NCBI RefSeq assembly: GCF_017876295.1
Contig: NZ_JAGINT010000002.1
Span: 930,001-994,000 of the forward strand
Reading direction: 5' to 3'
DNA from: Kribbella aluminosa
GTDB lineage: Bacteria; Actinomycetota; Actinomycetes; Propionibacteriales; Kribbellaceae
Length of the DNA stretch: 64,000 nt
The notes below the pieces were generated by a model. The model had not been told where the DNA came from. It ran no database searches and worked only from the letters and a program-made list of their open reading frames with translations. Shown here in pieces: positions 27,088 to 35,866 of this stretch. The position numbers and the translations under genes are program-made. Position 1 is the first letter of the stretch; each line of letters opens with the position of its first letter.

Positions 27088-27699
27088 ATGAGTGACAGGC
27101 TGGTTGAGGAGGAGCTTCGGGATGCGTTGGCGCCGGATCACTCGATCGCGCCGCTCGATCCGTCGCAGGTGATCGCGGGGGCGCGGCGGCGGAGAGTTCG
27201 GGGGCGGGCGACGGCTGCTGCGGCGGCTTCGGTTGCTGTTGCCGGGGTCGTCGTGCTGGGGGGTGTGGTCGGCCACGGGTTCCTGCGTGGCGACGTACCG
27301 CAGCCCGCGAACCCGCCGTCGACTGCGCCCGCGCGACCGACCACCCCGACACCGACCACCCCGACACCGACCACCCCGACACCGACCCCCACGCGTCCGC
27401 CGGCCACGCCTGCGCCGACGCCGACCGTACAGCCGACAGCACCACCGTCGATCCGCCCGACCGGCGCACCTACCGCGACCCGGACCGACTCCTCGCCGAC
27501 GCGCCTCCCGACTCCAACACCGACCGGGGCGCCGACGGGACCACCGACCGGGGCGGTGACTCCAACCGGGAGGACGACTGAAACGCCGACGAGGGTGGCG
27601 ACCACCATGCCGAGCATGAACACGCCGCCGGCGCCGACCGGCCGCACTCCAGTACGCCGTGCCACGCCGACAGTCCCGCCGACCCGTACGCCGAACTAG
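27088..27699 (+). CDS. Single-span membrane protein with Thr/Pro-rich outer tail (sigma module 1 partner)
   Basis: This 203-residue protein has a 40-residue cytoplasmic head (MSDRLVEEELRDAL, then RRRRVRGR), one membrane span (about 41-63) and a long Thr/Pro-rich outer part with TPTPT repeats. The head and position right after a SigE-type sigma gene match two other proteins in this window (31173 and 42098). Such partners often act as anti-sigma factors or targets, but no zinc anti-sigma motif is seen. The ATG at 27088 is chosen because it matches the MSD start repeated in the upstream array. Confidence 0.65.
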   Translation: MSDRLVEEELRDALAPDHSIAPLDPSQVIAGARRRRVRGRATAAAAASVAVAGVVVLGGVVGHGFLRGDVPQPANPPSTAPARPTTPTPTTPTPTTPTPTPTRPPATPAPTPTVQPTAPPSIRPTGAPTATRTDSSPTRLPTPTPTGAPTGPPTGAVTPTGRTTETPTRVATTMPSMNTPPAPTGRTPVRRATPTVPPTRTPN

Positions 27700-27786
27700 A
27701 CCCCGCAGGGTCTGCACCAGAACCATTTCCCCCACCGACTGCGTCCTTCAGCCCGACCGAACATCACATAGGTGCGGAGGGCAACA

Positions 27787-28740
27787 ATGAACGAGGCAGG
27801 CCGGAAGCGGCGAACGACCCGAATCCTGCTCGGCGGACTCGCCGCCGCGGCGGTGGTCGGCGTCGCAGTCGCAGGTACGGCGATGGCGCGCAGCTACAAC
27901 TCCAACGCCGACGCGGTGGTCCAGGGCGGTCCCGCAGCCACCCCAGCCCAACCAACCGCCAGCCCGACCGAGGCCACCCGCTCCCCATCCGCCCGCCCCG
28001 TCCCCACCCCCACCTGCTGGTCAACCCGAGCAGTTCCCTCGGCAACCACCTCACCCACCGACGAGCCAACCCCCACCGCAGCAACCCCAACCCGCCGAGC
28101 GGCGCCGACACCCACGGCAACCCCAGCCCGCCGAGCGGCGCCGACACCCACGGCGGCAACCCCAGCCCGCACCCGCGCCGCCACCCCACCACCGACCGCC
28201 GCGCCAACCCGCCGAGCAACCCCCAGCGTCTCCCCGACGCCGAGCCCGACCCGTCGAGCGGTGGCCCCCACTGTTCCTCCGACGGTGAGCCCGACCCGCC
28301 GCCCGGTGCCCACTGCGACGCAGCCTCCCACCGCGAGCCCGCGCCACCTGGGCGCGACTCCGACGCAACCGCCGCGCGTACGCCCCACCCGCGGAACGGT
28401 GCCCACAGCAACGGTCTCCCCGACCGCAGTGCCGAGCCTGCGGCAGACCGCATCACCGACGGCAGCGCCGACCGCGTCACCGACGGCAGCGCCGACCTGC
28501 GAATCCTCCGCGACGCCGACCGCCTCGCCGTCGGCCCCGCCGACCCGCACGCCCGGCCCGCGCCCGACCCCGACCCAACCGCCGACGGTATCCCCGACCC
28601 GGACCTCCGGCCCGCGTCCGACCCCGACGCAGCCCCCGACCGTCGCCCCGACCCGCGCCCCGCGGCCAACTCCCACCGAGCCCCCGACCCGCACCCCCGA
28701 GCCGACCTATCCGCCAACGGTTTCGCCGCGCGGTAAGTAG
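27787..28740 (+). CDS. Thr/Pro-rich surface protein (317 aa)
   Basis: A basic head and hydrophobic segment (residues 12-33, ending TAMA) act as signal peptide or anchor. The remaining 280 residues are a Pro/Thr/Ala/Ser/Arg-rich array with repeats such as PTPTQPPTVSPTR and RRAAPTPTA. Such tails are extended and can cross the cell wall. No sortase motif, catalytic domain or binding domain is seen. The start ATG 27787 follows GGAGG at 27776-27780 with six bases between. It probably belongs to the same transcript as the preceding sigma module, 87 bases upstream. Confidence 0.6.
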   Translation: MNEAGRKRRTTRILLGGLAAAAVVGVAVAGTAMARSYNSNADAVVQGGPAATPAQPTASPTEATRSPSARPVPTPTCWSTRAVPSATTSPTDEPTPTAATPTRRAAPTPTATPARRAAPTPTAATPARTRAATPPPTAAPTRRATPSVSPTPSPTRRAVAPTVPPTVSPTRRPVPTATQPPTASPRHLGATPTQPPRVRPTRGTVPTATVSPTAVPSLRQTASPTAAPTASPTAAPTCESSATPTASPSAPPTRTPGPRPTPTQPPTVSPTRTSGPRPTPTQPPTVAPTRAPRPTPTEPPTRTPEPTYPPTVSPRGK

Positions 28741-29275
28741 CCGGACCCCCACCACTCACCAAGCAAACGGCCGTACGCCCGCTGGAGACCAGCGAGCGTG
28801 CGGCCGTGCTGTTGTCGGGGATTGGTGAGTGGTGGCAGTTCACCGGGTGCCCGGACCGCCACCACTCACCAAGTAGGCGGCCGTACGTCCGCTGAAGGAT
28901 CGGTGGGCGGGCGGCCGGCGTGTTGGCTGAGGTTGGTCAGTGGGGGCGGACCGCCAGGCCATCACAATTGGCGGCGAGGTGGGTGGTTACGCGGGGACCG
29001 GTCGGTTGGTGGGTGATTGTGATGGGCTGGCGGTCCGCCGCTCGGGCGCCCCGATGCGGCGCTGGCCCCGGCGTCAGGCTGAGGAGCTGGAGCGGCGGCG
29101 GGTCGCCAGGGTGCCGAGGGCAGGTTTCGGCAGGTGCCGAAGGTGGTGCGGTTGGGCGGGTGTCGGGAGTGGTGGCGGTTCGGTAGGAGCCGAGGGGCGG
29201 TGCGGTTGGGCGGGTGCCGAGGATGGTGGGTCGGCGGGTGCCGTGGGTGAGGCGGGTGGTGGGGGTGGTGGGGGT
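28741..29275. repeat. Gene-free region with stacked inverted repeats
   Basis: This 535-base gap has no convincing gene. Unit A (about 28746-28835) begins CCACCACTCACCAA and ends with the complement TTGGTGAGTGGTGG. Unit B (about 28852-28952) repeats the same left arm and an imperfect right arm (TTGGTCAGTGGGGG). Element C (28947-29037) follows and shares bases with B. From 29040 to 29275 the strand is G-rich with short direct repeats (GTGCGGTTGGGCGGGTG at two sites), without an obvious gene. Confidence 0.7.
28947..29037. repeat. Dispersed palindromic element, copy 2
   Basis: Arms of 22 bases (28947-28968 and 29016-29037) pair with one mismatch. The left arm is identical to that of copy 1 at 17724-17745. 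Cores differ but have similar length (47 and 46 bases). Confidence 0.7.
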
Positions 29276-30488
29276 TTAGCAGGTGGGGGAGGTGGTGGCG
29301 TTGATCCAGGCCTTGGCGACGTACATGCCTGGGTTTACGCGGAGCCAGACGTTGCTTGTGCCTTGTGAGCCGGTGACGTTTTCGCCGGTGGTCTGGCATT
29401 CGACGGTGACCTGGGCCGACTTGCCGGCCATGCCGACGACCGCGCCCGAGGAATTCGGCGCGTTCCGGACGTTCAGGTAGCCGGACGAGATCGACACCGT
29501 GCCGCGGCCGCCGTCGCCGGTCCACAGGTACGTGACGTCGACCCACCCGTTGTCGGCCAGCTGCAGTGCGTCCCAGAAGACGCCGTCGGCAAGGTCGATC
29601 CCCGCCGGGTTCGCGACCGTACGGCCGAACTGGTCCTTCCCGCCGTTGTACCCGTTCTGGTACGCCGCCTGCGCCTCCGGCTTGCCCTGCGCGAGGTCTT
29701 TCCACATCTCACGAGTCGCGCTCGGGTTCCAGTAGTCGTCCGTGGTGTTCCACGGCCCGACGTCCCACACCGGCTCGAACGCGCAACGCGTCGCGGTGCA
29801 GACCTTTGACGCTGTACGTACCGGATCCGTTGCCGGACAGCCCACGCCGCGACGGCAGCGCCACGAAGTGGTCTCGGCTCGCGATCACGTGGCCGTTGGC
29901 CGTCGTACCGCCGACGAGACCCTCGCGAGTGGCGAACACGTGCAACTTCAGCGGAGCAGCCTGGATCGTCATCCGCGGCGCCACCGCCTTGTCGGTCGGC
30001 TGGACGGTCACGTCGCCGACCCACGGCTTCCCGCCGGTCGGCGGTGCGAGAACGATGATCCGGATCTGCACCTGGTCGCTTGCCCCGGGCAATGCGGTCG
30101 GCGTACCGGACTTGACCGCGGTCCACTCGGACCACCGGTCGTTCAACCACGCGCGTACGTCGACCTCGGCCGACGAACCGGCGGGCGCGCCGCTCGTGTA
30201 CCCGACGACCACGGCGGACGTCGGCGAGCCGAATCGGACCGGGGTCAGCTCGGCCAGGCCGGAGCGCTGCTTGATCTCGGTCGCGCCGATCGCGGCCGGC
30301 GCGTCGCCGAGGACGATCCGGTTGCCTTCGAGCTTCACGTTGCTCGAACCTGCGACCGGCTGGGCGGAGACAGCGACCGGGTGGGTCGGGGCCGCGGCGC
30401 TGGGCGGCGCCAGCGTAAAGGTCGCGGCAAGGATGGCCGCGGCCGCCGCGAGACAGGCTGCGGACGTGCTTCTACGGGTGATACGCAT
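29276..30488 (-). pseudogene. Secreted protein with bacterial SH3 domain, frameshifted
   Basis: The 5' part (30488 down to about 29808) encodes a signal peptide (residues 1-33, ending PSAAA), then a conserved-looking secreted domain. The 3' part continues in another frame: CAFEPVWDVGPWNTTDDYW, then an SH3b domain (SGYLNVRNAPNSSGAVVGM to LRVNPGMYVAKAWINA, ending with Cys). The frames meet at an AAA run (29805-29807 on the plus strand); with one A fewer the join reads SVKVCTATRC and the product is about 403 residues. The protein probably binds cell wall. It is either inactivated or affected by an indel error. Confidence 0.75.
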
Positions 30489-30657
30489 GGGCGGAACCTC
30501 CGGGGCGGTGAAGGTGTGTACTCACCCCAATGTGACTCATCGACGTCTCTCGTGGCTAGCCCGTCAATAAGTTTCTTCGAAGGAGTTGGTGACGAAACAG
30601 AACCCGATCGGTCGCCCACCGGGTTTGGACCGGTGTGACAGAGGCTGAGGAGAATCG

Positions 30658-31173
30658 ATGAACCGGACCGCGGACGCCGACTTCGAGCGCTTCGTGCAGG
30701 CGCAGTCGACCCCCCTGCTCCGTTTCGCGGAGATGCTGTGCGGCGATCGGCACACTGCCGAGGACCTGGTGCAGCAAGCGTTGATGCGGTCCTACCCGAA
30801 ATGGCACCGGCTGGAGGGCGACCCGTTGCGGTACGTCCGCCGGGTGCTGGTGAACCGCTTCCTCAGCCAGGCCCGCCGGCGCTGGAACAACGAAGTACCC
30901 AGTGATCCGGTGCTCAACGATTGGGATCAGCGAGCGGTGGCGGACTTCGCCGGGGAGGTACAGACCAGGGAGGCCGTGCTCTCGGCCCTGAGTGGTCTGA
31001 CCGTCCGGGAAAGAGCCGTGGTCGCGCTGCGCTACTCGCAGGATCTCTCCGAGGCCGAGACCGCCGAGCTGCTCGGTATGGCGCCCGGGACCGTGAAGAG
31101 CACGGCTTCCCGCGGGCTGGCCAAGTTGCGTCTGGCACCCGACCTGATCGACAGCCGAGTTGGAGGAAACTGA
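30658..31173 (+). CDS. SigE-family ECF sigma factor (module 2)
   Basis: This 171-residue sigma factor is close in plan to the one at 26158: region 2 (DFERFVQAQSTPLLRFAEMLCGD, AEDLVQQALMRSYPKW) and region 4 (GLTVRERAVVALRYSQDLSEAETAELLGMAPGTVKS). The start ATG 30658 follows GAGGAGA. The TGA stop overlaps the ATG of the next gene (TGATG at 31171-31175), so the pair is translationally coupled. Target promoters are unknown. Confidence 0.92.
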   Translation: MNRTADADFERFVQAQSTPLLRFAEMLCGDRHTAEDLVQQALMRSYPKWHRLEGDPLRYVRRVLVNRFLSQARRRWNNEVPSDPVLNDWDQRAVADFAGEVQTREAVLSALSGLTVRERAVVALRYSQDLSEAETAELLGMAPGTVKSTASRGLAKLRLAPDLIDSRVGGN

Positions 31174-32240
31174 TGAGTGACGAGCAGCGAGTACGCGACG
31201 CTCTCACGTACGAGATGGAGCACTGGCAGCCGAACGCCGCCGACCTGATGCGGCGCGGCAAGCGGCTGACCTGGCTGCGCCGTGGCCTCGCCGCGGCGGG
31301 TGTCACCGCCCTCGCCGGAACCGTTGCGACGGTGTCCGCAGCGGTGGGCGGAGCGGCGCCGGTGAGGAACCTGCTGGCGGGTGGCGGTAAGCCGCCGGTG
31401 TCGGCGGTGGCCCCGACCGACACCCCGAAGGTGCCGACGGTCGACCCGACCTGCCTCCCGCAGCAGCCGGCCAAGCCGCAGCTGCCGAAGGTGACGGTGT
31501 CGGTGAACAAGACCATCGACCCGAACACCCCGCCGTCGGTGCCGGCCAAGCCCACGCTGCCGACCGGCAAGCCCACGCTGCCGACCGGCAAGCCGACCCT
31601 GCCGACGGCGAGGCCGAGCCTTCCGACCGGCAAGCCCACTCTGCCGACGACCAAGCCGTCGCTGCCGTCCAAGCCGGGCAAGCCGACCCTTCCGGGTACG
31701 CCGACTCTCCCAGGCAAGCCGACGCTCCCGTCCAAGCCGACGCTCCCGTCGACCAAGCCCACGCTGCCCTCGACGAAGCCGACGCTGCCGAACCTCCCGT
31801 CGACCAAGCCAACCCTGCCGGGCACTCCGACCAAGCCAAGCCTGCCGAGCAAGCCGAGCCTGCCCGCGAAGCCGTCGCTGCCGGCCAAGCCCACGCTCCC
31901 GACCGCCAAGCCGACCGCGGTTCCGTCGGTCAAGCTCCCGGACTGCGTGCACGGCGTACCGACCGATAAGCCGACCGCTCCGAAGCCGTCGTTGCCGACC
32001 GTGCCGGGCAAGCCCACCGACAAGCCGTCGTTGCCGAAGCCGTCCGCATCGGTCTCGGCGGGCGTCGAGGTGACCGTCGACCCGGGCAAGCCGTCGATCC
32101 CGACCGCGAAGCCGACGCTTCCCGGGAAGCCGGCGCTCCCCGGTCAGCCGACCATCCCGGCCCCGACCGGAAAGCCCAGCTTCCCGACCCCGGGCGTCCC
32201 GACGTCATTCCCTACCGGCCACCCCTCCCCCGGCCGCTAG
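31173..32240 (+). CDS. Single-span membrane protein with KPTLP repeat tail (sigma module 2 partner)
   Basis: This 355-residue protein has a cytoplasmic head (MSDEQRVRDALTYEMEHW), one membrane span (about 36-60) and an outer tail built from about 30 copies of a five-to-seven-residue unit of KPTLP/KPSLP type (about residues 110-350). Lys every few residues gives a positive, extended, wall-spanning rod. Two Cys (TCLP, PDCVHG) flank the first large repeat block. GGAGGAA precedes the ATG and the start overlaps the sigma stop. It is probably an anti-sigma-like sensor or the sigma factor's main product; neither is proven. Confidence 0.75.
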   Translation: MSDEQRVRDALTYEMEHWQPNAADLMRRGKRLTWLRRGLAAAGVTALAGTVATVSAAVGGAAPVRNLLAGGGKPPVSAVAPTDTPKVPTVDPTCLPQQPAKPQLPKVTVSVNKTIDPNTPPSVPAKPTLPTGKPTLPTGKPTLPTARPSLPTGKPTLPTTKPSLPSKPGKPTLPGTPTLPGKPTLPSKPTLPSTKPTLPSTKPTLPNLPSTKPTLPGTPTKPSLPSKPSLPAKPSLPAKPTLPTAKPTAVPSVKLPDCVHGVPTDKPTAPKPSLPTVPGKPTDKPSLPKPSASVSAGVEVTVDPGKPSIPTAKPTLPGKPALPGQPTIPAPTGKPSFPTPGVPTSFPTGHPSPGR

Positions 32241-32248
32241 GGCTTCCC

Positions 32249-32293
32249 GCCACCGGCGAGTAGATCAACCCTGCAGGTCTACTCGCCGGTGGC
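32249..32293. terminator. Bidirectional terminator
   Basis: Perfect 16-base arms (32249-32264 and 32278-32293, GCCACCGGCGAGTAGA and complement) close a 13-base loop. The hairpin lies between the KPTLP gene and the convergent DinB-like gene, and covers the latter's stop. Confidence 0.85.
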
Positions 32294-32782
32294 ACCGTCC
32301 ACGAGTTCGCGGGCCACGTCCAGGTGGCCCGCGTGCCGGGCGTATTCCTGGAGCACGTGAAACAGGATCCAGTTCAGCGTCGGCCGGTCGTCGGTCCCGA
32401 AACGGCCCCCGGCCGGCGCGCTCGCCGCTGGGTCCGCCCCGCTCACCACCTGGCGGGTGAACTCGCCACCCGCGTGCAGTTGCGTCAGCAGACCGTCGAG
32501 CGTGTCACCCGGCTCAAGCGTCCAGCGGCCGTCCGGGTCGTCTGCCGAGTCGCCCCACGGATGCTCGACCTGCTCGGCGGTGAATCCCCAGCGCAACCAG
32601 CGACGCTCCATGAAGACCAGGTGCTTCAGCAGTTCCAGCGGCGTCCACCCCGACGGCAGCCGGCTGCTGCGCAGGTCGGCGTCGCTCAGCCCGGTCAGCT
32701 TGGTCTCGACGATCCCGCGGTACCGATCGAGGTACTGCAGGTGCAGCTCGATCGTGTCCGCGACCTCCCGGGCGGGCTTCAC
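32279..32782 (-). CDS. DinB/DUF664-family protein
   Basis: This 167-residue four-helix protein belongs to the DinB-like/DUF664 superfamily of putative metal-dependent enzymes, some of which use mycothiol or bacillithiol. Family features are LHLQYLDRYRGIVETKL, PSGWTPLELLKHLVFMERRWLRWGF (first His ligand) and ILFHVLQEYARHAGHLDVARELVDG (the H-x3-HxxH-type C-terminal histidines). The GTG at 32782 overlaps the stop of the upstream regulator gene (GTGA), so both are co-translated. The substrate is unknown. Confidence 0.82.
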   Translation of the reverse strand: MKPAREVADTIELHLQYLDRYRGIVETKLTGLSDADLRSSRLPSGWTPLELLKHLVFMERRWLRWGFTAEQVEHPWGDSADDPDGRWTLEPGDTLDGLLTQLHAGGEFTRQVVSGADPAASAPAGGRFGTDDRPTLNWILFHVLQEYARHAGHLDVARELVDGATGE

Positions 32783-33573
32783 GACAGCCCCCGCAGGTAC
32801 TCGGCGGTCGCGTCGTCGGCGGGGTAGAACGACTCGATCATCAACTCCGACACTGTCACGTCCACCGGCGTACCGAAGGTTGCGATCGTGGTCAGCAAGG
32901 ACAGCTCCCGTCCGTCGTGGGTGAGTCTGAACGGTACGACGACATCGGTCGGGCCTGGCGCGGCCGGGTGGTCGTGCACGGCGTACCCGCGGAGCTCGTC
33001 GTACAGGTCCTGGAGCTCGGGATCCGCCGTACTGGCGACCTGGCGTTGCAGGCTCGCGAGCACGGCGGCGCGGACGTCGGCGATGTTGCCGATCCGCCGG
33101 GCCAGGCCGTCCGGGTGCAGGGTCAGCCGGAGTGCGTTGATCGGTGCCTGCAGCAACTTCTCGCCGACGTCCGCGGTGAAGATCGCGATCCCGGCGTTCG
33201 CCTCGACGATGTTCCACCAGCGGTCGACGACGAGCGCGGGGTACGGCTCGTGGGCCTGCAGCAGCCGGCGCAGCGTCGTACGGATCGCGAGCATCGCCGG
33301 CGAGTGCAGCGACGCCTCGCTGTAGATCGGCGCGAACCCGCCGGCCAGCAGCAACTGGTTGCGGTCCCGCAGCGGTACGTCGAGGTGCTCGGCCAGTCGC
33401 AGGACCATGTCGCGACTCGGCCTCGACCGCCCGGTCTCGACGAAGCTCACATGCCGCGTGGACACGTCGACGCGGTTCGCCAGCTCGAGCTGACTGAGCC
33501 GCCGGCGCTCCCGCCAGCCGCGCAGGAGCTCACCCACCGGACGCTGGAAAGTCTCCTCGATCGTCGCTGCCAT
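32779..33573 (-). CDS. XRE regulator with MmyB-like ligand domain
   Basis: This 264-residue repressor or activator has an N-terminal helix-turn-helix (LLRGWRERRRLSQLELANRVDVSTRHVSFVETGRS, residues about 13-50) and a C-terminal PAS-like MmyB domain (YPALVVDRWWNIVEANAGIAIFT), which in this family can bind a fatty-acid-like ligand. The ATG at 33573 is the family-type start. It is divergent from the SnoaL-like gene at 33687 and coupled to the DinB-like gene, which are its likely targets. Confidence 0.88.
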   Translation of the reverse strand: MAATIEETFQRPVGELLRGWRERRRLSQLELANRVDVSTRHVSFVETGRSRPSRDMVLRLAEHLDVPLRDRNQLLLAGGFAPIYSEASLHSPAMLAIRTTLRRLLQAHEPYPALVVDRWWNIVEANAGIAIFTADVGEKLLQAPINALRLTLHPDGLARRIGNIADVRAAVLASLQRQVASTADPELQDLYDELRGYAVHDHPAAPGPTDVVVPFRLTHDGRELSLLTTIATFGTPVDVTVSELMIESFYPADDATAEYLRGLS

Positions 33574-33686
33574 AGCTCCGACCGTAACTGGTTGCGTAGA
33601 CAGTTCCATTACCTGTGACGTCATCGACGGTACGCCGGGTGGGGCGGCAAGGTTCTGGTCAGCAGAACCGATCAAGGAGGAACACC

Positions 33687-34049
33687 ATGAACGCCAAGGC
33701 TCTCGCCGACCAGTACTTCACGATGTGGAACGCCGCCGACGCGGACCGCCGGGCCGAGCTGATCGCAGCCACCTGGACCGCGGACGCGACCTTCCAGGAC
33801 CCGAGCTTCGAGACCACCGGCCAGGACGAGCTGAACAAGCTGGTCGGCGCCGCGCAGCAGCTGTTCCCGGGTCTCAGCTTCGTCCGGATCGGCGACATCG
33901 ACGAGCACCACAACTACCTGCGCTGGACCTGGCACCTGCAGGCCGACGGCCAGGAGCCGGTGGCGGGCGGGACCGACATCGTCGTCCTGGACGCCGACGG
34001 GAAGATCCAGAAGCTGATCGGGTTCCACGATTTCGCGCCCGCGCACTGA
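33687..34049 (+). CDS. SnoaL/NTF2-like protein
   Basis: This 120-residue single-domain alpha+beta cone protein has the SnoaL-like pattern (LADQYFTMWNAADADRRAELIAATW, FQDPSF, DIVVLDADGKIQKLIGFHDF). Members are small isomerases, hydrolases or ligand binders; no catalytic assignment is possible. AAGGAGG at 33674-33680 precedes the ATG at 33687. It is transcribed away from the MmyB-like regulator and is probably controlled by it. Confidence 0.85.
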   Translation: MNAKALADQYFTMWNAADADRRAELIAATWTADATFQDPSFETTGQDELNKLVGAAQQLFPGLSFVRIGDIDEHHNYLRWTWHLQADGQEPVAGGTDIVVLDADGKIQKLIGFHDFAPAH

Positions 34050-34280
34050 GGCCAGGGGCTGATCCGGGAATGGCCGATCGGCTGATGTGAGCCGGCCGTT
34101 CCGCCGCCTAGGTTGACGGACGTGTGGAAATCGTTGACAGCGGCATCGATAGTGGGGGCCGTGCCGCTGGACTGGTCGAATGGCCGGCCCTCGCGACCGC
34201 ATCACCGACTACTTGCTGACCGGCAAGGTCCCGACGCGGAGCTGCTAATTCGGTGGCAGGCCTCGCGGTGTGCGCGCACG

Positions 34281-35027
34281 ATGGACCGCATGCTCACCAC
34301 CGAGGAGCTGGAAATCTTCGAGCGGGACGGGATCGTGAAGATCCCGTCCGCGTTCTCTGCCGACGAGGCCGCCGGGATGCGGGACGTGCTGTGGCGCGAG
34401 CTTTCCGAGCGGCACGGGATGGACCGCGACGACCGTACGACGTGGACGGTGTTGCGGCCGACCGGTCTGAAGACCACCAAGTTCGACCGCCGCGCGCACG
34501 CGATCCTCGGGCCGCGGGTGCGGTCGGCGCTCGACGGTCTGCTCGGCGACTGGCTGGAGCCGAAGCACCAGGGGCAGGTGCTGGTCACGATGCCGGAGGG
34601 CGTGCCGTGGGCGGTGCCGCACCGGCAGTGGCACACCGACGCGGGCTTCGACCAGCCGCTGAACGCGGTGAAGATCTGGGCGTTCTACGACTCGGTCGGT
34701 CCGGGAGGCGGTGGGACGCCGCAGGTCGCGGGCTCGCACCGGGTGTTCGAGCAATTCCTGACCACGACGGACGAGCGGGACTTCAAGGCGGTCCGTGATC
34801 AGTTGCTGCGGTCCGATCCGTGGTTCCGCAACCTGACGTCGGAGCAGCGGACGGCCGACCCGATGGAGCCGGTCGACCTGGACGGAATCCCGGTGCGGGT
34901 CGTCGAGCTCACGGGTCAGGCGGGTGATGTGTACCTGACGCATCCGTGGATCCTGCACTCGATCGCGCCGAACGCCGCCGACGTACCGCGGATGATGCGC
35001 AGCCGGTTCATCTGGAAAGCGCAGTAA
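34281..35027 (+). CDS. Phytanoyl-CoA dioxygenase-family protein
   Basis: This 248-residue non-heme Fe(II)/2-oxoglutarate oxygenase hydroxylates an unknown small molecule. The metal triad is visible: HxD in QWHTDAGF (His118, Asp120) and a distal His in YLTHPWILHS; the following Arg-rich RMMRSRF fits the 2-oxoglutarate site. Starts at ATG 34281 or ATG 34290 are both possible. The 3' end overlaps the convergent phosphotransferase gene by 20 bases. A 22-codon frame at 34180-34248 upstream is open but has no clear ribosome site. Confidence 0.87.
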   Translation: MDRMLTTEELEIFERDGIVKIPSAFSADEAAGMRDVLWRELSERHGMDRDDRTTWTVLRPTGLKTTKFDRRAHAILGPRVRSALDGLLGDWLEPKHQGQVLVTMPEGVPWAVPHRQWHTDAGFDQPLNAVKIWAFYDSVGPGGGGTPQVAGSHRVFEQFLTTTDERDFKAVRDQLLRSDPWFRNLTSEQRTADPMEPVDLDGIPVRVVELTGQAGDVYLTHPWILHSIAPNAADVPRMMRSRFIWKAQ

Positions 35028-35866
35028 TCAGCCGAGCGCAGCGCACTGGGTCCTCGGTCAGACCGGCGCCCAGTCCGTACAGCCAGTAGTCGACGGTCCG
35101 CCAGAGCACCCAGTCGCGCGCCCGATCCCGATCGAGGTCCGCCTCCCGGACCGCGAGGTCGAAGTACCGGACGATGTCGTCCATCTTGTCGAGGTCCCAC
35201 CACAGGACCCGGCCGAGGTCGTACTCGATGTCGCCGCGGAACAGCACCGGATCGACAGTCAGCCATGCCTCCCGTTGGCCCGCGAGTACCTGTCCGGAGT
35301 GGAGGTCGCCGTTCACCGCGAGCGTCGAGGTGGTCTCGGTCGGCGCGACGTCGAGTGCCTCGCGCAGGATCGCGGCGTCGAACGGGCGGCCGAGTTGCTC
35401 CCACTGCGGCTCCAGTTCGGCCGATCGCGTCGTCACGATGTCCGCGGTCGAGCGTGCGTCGTCCGGCGCGGGTACGGCGAGCCGGCGCATCAGCTGCCCG
35501 AGTACGGCCACGGCCCTCGTCGATCGGGCGGCTTGTCAACGGCGTGGACAACCGCTCGAGCAGCATCGCGCCCGCCTGTACGTCGGCGTCGTGGAGTTGG
35601 GCCATGCCCCGACCTGCCCACCAGTTGAGCGCCCAGACCTGTTCCGCGACCTCCGCGCCGGGCGGCGACATCCGCAGTACGAACTCGTCAGCGCCGCGGC
35701 TGACCGGCACCACGACGGCGTTCGACCCGTGTGAAACCGCTCCCACGATCGTCAGCTCCCACCGCGCACACTGCTGGTCGACCGCCTCCGGCAGACCCTG
35801 GAGCCAGTCGGCGCCCTCCGTCCACCACCGCGGCATCCGCAGAAACGACTCCGGCAAGGTAATCAT
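35008..35866 (-). pseudogene. APH(6)/hydroxyurea-type phosphotransferase, frameshifted
   Basis: The 5' part (from ATG 35866) encodes the N-lobe of an aminoglycoside/hydroxyurea phosphotransferase (VSHGSNAVVVPVSRGADEFVLRM, then MLLERL). The C-lobe lies in another frame: VNGDLHSGQVLAG (catalytic Asp loop) and DPVLFRGDIEYDLGRVLWW (metal-binding loop). The two frames meet at a GGG run (CCC at 35514-35516); with one G fewer the join reads IDEAVAVLGQLM and gives about 285 residues. As read, no active kinase is made. An assembly indel is equally possible. Confidence 0.82.

Noticed and set aside
26679..27095. A 138-residue protein from the tandem repeat array
   Set aside because: The Cys/Gly/Val-rich product has no protein-like pattern; the frame is a side effect of repeat lengths divisible by three.
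34180..34248. A 22-residue peptide upstream of the PhyH gene as a RiPP precursor
   Set aside because: No ribosome site, no modifying enzyme of a known RiPP class and no leader motif; PhyH enzymes are common outside RiPP loci.
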